Below are positions 60,606 to 64,000 of a stretch of DNA of 64,000 bases, piece after piece (position 1 is the first letter of the stretch; each line of letters begins with the position of its first letter). A program made the translations under genes and the position numbers. Where the stretch lies: assembly GCF_050874005.1 (NCBI RefSeq), contig NZ_JBNMJV010000010.1, positions 1 to 64,000 of the forward strand, read 5' to 3'. The DNA is from Huintestinicola sp050874005. GTDB lineage: Bacteria > Bacillota > Clostridia > Oscillospirales > Ruminococcaceae. A model generated the notes under the pieces. It was given only the letters and a program-made list of their open reading frames with translations, searched no databases and was not told where the DNA came from.

Positions 60606-62162
60606 ATGCTTTCATTTGATATTACTGACAGACATATCCGCATTGTTCGTGGTTCAGAGGCAAGAGGAAAGATCAGACTTTCCGCAGCCTCCACCATCGA
60701 TCTTCAGGAAGGTCTGATCGTAAACGGTCATATAAAAGATATTCCCAGATTGGCAAACATCATTAACGACGAGCTCAAGGCTCACGGTATGGAGGATAAG
60801 GAAGCTGTTGTTACACTTTCTTCAAACCTTGTTATCTTCAAGGAGCTCCATATCCCCAAGGCAAAGACCAGTTCCCAGATGCTCACAATGGTTACTAACC
60901 AGATGCAGCATACTATGGGTATTGCTGAGGAATACTCCATTTCCTACTCCATAGCAGGAGAGGTCGAGGAGGAGGGCGTTCAGGCTCAGAAGATCCTGGC
61001 TACCGCCTGCCCCTTTGAAGTGGTTGACTGCTTCAGAAAGGTTTTCCAGATGCTCAATATTTCGCTGAAGTCGGTGTGCGTTTCCTGTAACGCTATCTCC
61101 AGACTTATCCTCAGCGACAGGAAGATCTCTTCGAGAATGCCTATGCTGGTAGTTCAGGTCGATCCCACATTCGTAAGTATCAACCTTTATGAGAACAATC
61201 AGCTCTCCTTCGCAAGATTTGCTTCTATCGATCCCCTGGACTACGATAATTCCGAGGACTATGTTTACGAGGCTGTTAACGAGAATATCTACAGAATGGT
61301 TCAGTTCCACAAGTCAAGAAATCCCCAGAACCCCATTCAGAACGTTATATTCTACGGTGACACAAGCGAATATATCCGTCTCACAAACGCTCTCGAGGGT
61401 ATGGAGATATCCACAAGCCAGCTGAGCGTGAACACCGCAAATATAAGCGGTTATGAGAACATCGAGGCTCTTACATATGCTAACGCCATCGGTGCGATGT
61501 TCAGAAGCAACAAGGACGTTGACCGTATCAATCTCCTTGAGACAGACTCCTCCGCAGGCCGAAGCGATGCAGGTTCAGGCTTCCTCCTCTCCTGGGGCGG
61601 TGCAGTCGTTCTTGCAGCAGCTGCTGTTCTTGCAGTTAACCTGGGAATAGGAAACGCTATCAACAACAATGATAAGAAGGTTGCTGAGATCGATGAGTAC
61701 ATCAACAGTCCCGAAGTCGTTAAGACTCTGGCTGAAGTAGATCTCACCCAAAACAAGATCGACAAGGTTGCTCTTTACAAGAACGATCTCGATACTGCAA
61801 TCGATAATTTCGCAACCAAAAATCCGGCTCAGGCAGAGCTTATCAACAGATTGTTTGAAACCGTTGAAGGTCAGGAATGTACGGTCAAGGAGCTTTCCTT
61901 CGCTTCCGGTCAGATCACCTTGACCTGTCTGACAAAGGATAATCTTGCTCCCGACAATGTTGCTCAGGCAATCTACGATCTTGATGAATTCGACAACATC
62001 ATCTATGGAGGCTTCAGTAAAATTGAATTCTCTGAAGAGTTTCAGCAGATCTTTAATGAAACAGACGATATCTTAGAATTTGTGATCCAGTTTAACCTCA
62101 GACCCATTGAGGTAGAAAGAGAAACAGTCAATGTAACTGAGGAAGGCGGTGCTGCAGAATGA
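60606..62162 (+). CDS. PilM-PilN fusion protein
   Basis: 518 aa from ATG 60606, 6 bases after GAGGTGA (GTG at 60597 overlaps it). Residues 1-~305 are the PilM actin-like domain (MLSFDITDRHIRIVRG, AVVTLSSNLVIFKELHIPK). A membrane helix at ~322-345 (WGGAVVLAAAAVLAVNLGIG) starts the PilN part, a coiled coil and a ferredoxin-like domain (QLINRLFETVEG-type). In most bacteria PilM binds the short N-terminal tail of PilN; here the link is covalent. Confidence 0.86.
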   Translation: MLSFDITDRHIRIVRGSEARGKIRLSAASTIDLQEGLIVNGHIKDIPRLANIINDELKAHGMEDKEAVVTLSSNLVIFKELHIPKAKTSSQMLTMVTNQMQHTMGIAEEYSISYSIAGEVEEEGVQAQKILATACPFEVVDCFRKVFQMLNISLKSVCVSCNAISRLILSDRKISSRMPMLVVQVDPTFVSINLYENNQLSFARFASIDPLDYDNSEDYVYEAVNENIYRMVQFHKSRNPQNPIQNVIFYGDTSEYIRLTNALEGMEISTSQLSVNTANISGYENIEALTYANAIGAMFRSNKDVDRINLLETDSSAGRSDAGSGFLLSWGGAVVLAAAAVLAVNLGIGNAINNNDKKVAEIDEYINSPEVVKTLAEVDLTQNKIDKVALYKNDLDTAIDNFATKNPAQAELINRLFETVEGQECTVKELSFASGQITLTCLTKDNLAPDNVAQAIYDLDEFDNIIYGGFSKIEFSEEFQQIFNETDDILEFVIQFNLRPIEVERETVNVTEEGGAAE

Positions 62163-62920
62163 GTATGAAGCTCTCTTACAGAGATAAAGTCATTATTATT
62201 GTCGTTTCGGTCCTTGTAGTTCTTGGTGTTGGAATTTTCTGCTTTGCTAAGCCCAAGTATGAAGATCTCCAGGTGTCCAAGGAAAGACTTGCTGCTAAAG
62301 AGGACGAAAAGGCTCAGGTCGATGCTAAGATCGGCACCCTCGATGATCTGAAAAAACAGCTTGAAGACAATATCAAGGCTGTTGTTAAGGATCAGGAACA
62401 GTTCCTCAGCGAAAAGGAATACGGCGACACTTATCAGATAAGCAAATACCTTATGGAAGCACTTGCTCCTGTAGCCGATCTTAAGATCACAGGCGTTACA
62501 ATGGATCCCCTCACAGATACTGACCTTGAAGCATATTACTACAACAAGAACGCTGTAGCTTATCCTATGAAGGTCAACGGCGATATTGCCGGCAAGCTTC
62601 CTCCCGAGGTTGGATATGCTTATAACGATAGCTATCCCGAGCCTCCCGCAAATGTTAAAGTCGGCGGAACAATTGCTACAGTTACTTATGAATGTGACGA
62701 CAGCAATAATGTTCTTGATGCCATTCAGCTCATTGCTGACAATGAAAAGAACATTTACATTCTTACCTTCTCCGGCTCTTATATTGAAGATCCTTCTGCC
62801 GATCCCGAAGATCCTAAGTTCGCCGGTGACATTACCATCGCTATCTATGAGATCTATCCTCTTGATCCTGCTGATGTCGATGCAGCTCCCGCAGCACTTT
62901 CCGAAACTGCTGCTGAGTAA
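62159..62920 (+). CDS. pilO: PilO-like pilus alignment protein
   Basis: 253 aa. One membrane helix (~9-29), coiled coil (~35-85, SKERLAAKEDEKAQVDAK), then a PilO-type ferredoxin-like fold. Acidic Asp/Pro-rich C-terminus. Partner of PilN. ATGA overlap with the previous gene. Confidence 0.84.
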   Translation: MSMKLSYRDKVIIIVVSVLVVLGVGIFCFAKPKYEDLQVSKERLAAKEDEKAQVDAKIGTLDDLKKQLEDNIKAVVKDQEQFLSEKEYGDTYQISKYLMEALAPVADLKITGVTMDPLTDTDLEAYYYNKNAVAYPMKVNGDIAGKLPPEVGYAYNDSYPEPPANVKVGGTIATVTYECDDSNNVLDAIQLIADNEKNIYILTFSGSYIEDPSADPEDPKFAGDITIAIYEIYPLDPADVDAAPAALSETAAE

Positions 62921-62939
62921 TTTTAAATAACACGTCCGA

Positions 62940-62968
62940 CCCGAAAAAACAAAATTTGCTTTTTCGGG
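62940..62968 (+). terminator. Hairpin between pilO and the next gene
   Basis: CCCGAAAAA / TTTTTCGGG with an 11-base loop; no strong U-tract, so more likely partial termination or mRNA processing inside the operon. Confidence 0.45.
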
Positions 62969-63047
62969 TGGGCTTGTTTATAAAATTGCAAAATCTTTTT
63001 ACAAAATCTTGCGCAAAATATTAATTTTTTAGAAAGGGTGGAAATGT

Positions 63048-64000
63048 ATGAATGCGGCAAAGGCAAAAAAGAATCCCGCAAAGTTCAAGGGCGCAGTACT
63101 TATAATGATCCTTGCAGTTATGACGGTACTTATTATTCTTCTCGCCGGTTCCATTGCTGTGGTTTACTCTACAAATCAGCGTGTTAACCAGAAGTATGAA
63201 GAAAACCAGGCATACTATACTATGCGATCGACATTAAACGCCTGCTTGGACAACATTCTTGATAATTCAAGTGATGCACTTAGTTGGCAAGATGTATATT
63301 ATTATGAAGGCGGTGGAGACCCAATAAAGGTGCTGAAGGGAAATGCTAGTCCTTGTAAGCTTAAAAGAGGAAGATACGAGGAGTGCGTTCTTTATCAGGT
63401 ACCTATATGTACTGAAACAACCGGTTCAAATGCCAATTTATGGTACAAGAAACAAAAAGACGCCGGAAAAATTTCAGATGAATCAGAAGTTAATATTACC
63501 GCTACAGACCTGGGCGGTGCCGGTACTGCTATTACAAGTGATTCCGATTTTAACGGTTACAAGAGTCAGTATGCAGTTAAATATGACTGGAGTTCATCAC
63601 TGAAACCAGGAGAAGCTGACACTGTTGTATATACATTCGATTTATCGACGATAGCTGATATGTCTATTGACGACAGCGGTGATATGGTTGCTAAAATGCT
63701 TGATGCCGGAGCAAATGATAAGATCACCGTTAAGCTTCAGGTTCTTGAAAGACAGTATGATCTTGGTGGATCTGTAACCGACCCCATCGGAAAAAGATTC
63801 ATTCTCGGCGACAGAAAAAAAGACTATTTCAGAATCAAAGCAACCTGTGAAGCAAATTATAACGGTCAGTCCTATCAGTATACTGTTTATTTATCCACCA
63901 AAGAGCCTGAGCCTAAGATCAATGGCGTAAGCTCACTCAGTAAAATGAACCCCGGTTCAAAGATCAGAATGATCAACGAAGCAAACAGCCTTGAAAACAC
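63048..64000 (+). CDS. PilX-like pilus-operon membrane protein (runs off the window)
   Basis: Incomplete: 317 codons to the window end without stop. ATG 63048 follows AAAGGGTGG. A basic cytoplasmic start (NAAKAKKNPAKFKG), one helix (AVLIMILAVMTVLIILLAGS), and a large outside region rich in Asn, Asp, Ser and Thr. Layout of PilX-type minor pilus proteins; the cleavage site G-AVLIM lacks the usual Glu at +5, so processing is doubtful. AT-rich compared with pilC. Confidence 0.7.
   Translation, partial: MNAAKAKKNPAKFKGAVLIMILAVMTVLIILLAGSIAVVYSTNQRVNQKYEENQAYYTMRSTLNACLDNILDNSSDALSWQDVYYYEGGGDPIKVLKGNASPCKLKRGRYEECVLYQVPICTETTGSNANLWYKKQKDAGKISDESEVNITATDLGGAGTAITSDSDFNGYKSQYAVKYDWSSSLKPGEADTVVYTFDLSTIADMSIDDSGDMVAKMLDAGANDKITVKLQVLERQYDLGGSVTDPIGKRFILGDRKKDYFRIKATCEANYNGQSYQYTVYLSTKEPEPKINGVSSLSKMNPGSKIRMINEANSLEN

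Noticed and set aside
1..64000. CRISPR arrays, integrated phage or insertion sequences
   Set aside because: No regularly spaced repeats, no integrase, capsid, terminase or transposase genes were seen. The phage-head-like tip domains stand alone.

Overview
The window looks like a chromosomal segment from an anaerobic, spore-forming, low-to-mid GC Clostridia, most likely Ruminococcus-like (Oscillospiraceae). The evidence is strong AGGAGG-type ribosome binding sites; frequent GTG/TTG starts; sporulation genes (yabP, yabQ, divIC, yabR-like, spoVAC); the clostridial cmk-plsC-ispH/S1 gene order; ferredoxin-dependent 2-oxoacid oxidoreductase, flavodiiron protein and a flavin reductase-rubredoxin fusion; and ThyX in place of ThyA. 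Most sigma-A promoters read TTGACA-17-TATAAT, often with an extended TGTGGTATAAT -10. All calls come from reading the sequence; no database search was run.

Layout. 0.2-6.3 kb (minus): a tight six-gene operon of a circularly permuted ATP-grasp, an alpha-E protein, a transglutaminase, an intact M14-type carboxypeptidase/deacylase, a paralogue that lost its catalytic residues, and a FUSC-type membrane protein fused to a degenerate HAD domain. The promoter is followed at once by a terminator-like hairpin. 6.5-8.1 kb: thiC under a TPP riboswitch. 8.1-10.5 kb: tyrosine phosphatase and the yabP-yabQ-divIC-yabR sporulation/division cluster. 10.7-15.7 kb (plus): fakA, a P-loop ATPase and a four-gene 2-oxoacid:ferredoxin oxidoreductase operon. 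15.8-16.5 kb: an orphan JAMM-type toxin-like cassette. 16.6-19.5 kb: FtsA-like ATPase, tRNA-Leu(GAG), and a probable type I toxin/antisense RNA pair. 19.5-24.8 kb: hisC, a GH4-like protein without metal ligands, an orphan gene, ppk. 24.9-25.7 kb: a second orphan toxin-like cassette (HExxH). 25.9-29.9 kb: rlmB and a 1013-aa degenerate P-type-ATPase-like protein. 30-32.8 kb: YjfB, PocR-domain soluble chemoreceptor, PP2C phosphatase, SpoVAC. 33-37.9 kb: YkgJ-GNAT fusion, thyX, cmk, plsC, ispH-S1. 38-43.2 kb: solute-binding lipoprotein, FprA, alpha/beta hydrolase, LytTR gene with an in-frame stop, DUF3021 protein. 43.3-43.9 kb: a third small-gene pair behind a related promoter. 44.4-47.6 kb: biotin-dependent carboxyltransferase cluster. 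48.2-52.4 kb: zinc-ribbon, TPM and small membrane proteins, ispD-ispF, flavin reductase-rubredoxin. 52.5-58.9 kb: secreted wall-binding protein, small regulator genes, Ser/Glu-rich transglutaminase lipoprotein, single EamA unit, DUF6062-like protein, a degenerate-nucleotidyltransferase/HEPN pair, amidohydrolase. 59.3-64 kb: type IV pilus operon (pilC, pilM-pilN fusion, pilO, an incomplete PilX-like gene).

The most interesting signals are: (1) the ATP-grasp/alpha-E/transglutaminase/M14 pair/FUSC-HAD operon, a candidate peptide-type metabolite or protein-modification system; (2) two, perhaps three, orphan toxin-immunity-like cassettes preceded by nearly the same promoter/leader, a segment that can also be read as a linker peptide in frame with the toxin; (3) a 27-aa membrane peptide gene facing a perfect promoter for an antisense RNA; (4) several pseudoenzymes keeping the fold but not the active site (M14, HAD, GH4, P-type ATPase); (5) a 72-bp dispersed repeat with a hairpin end.
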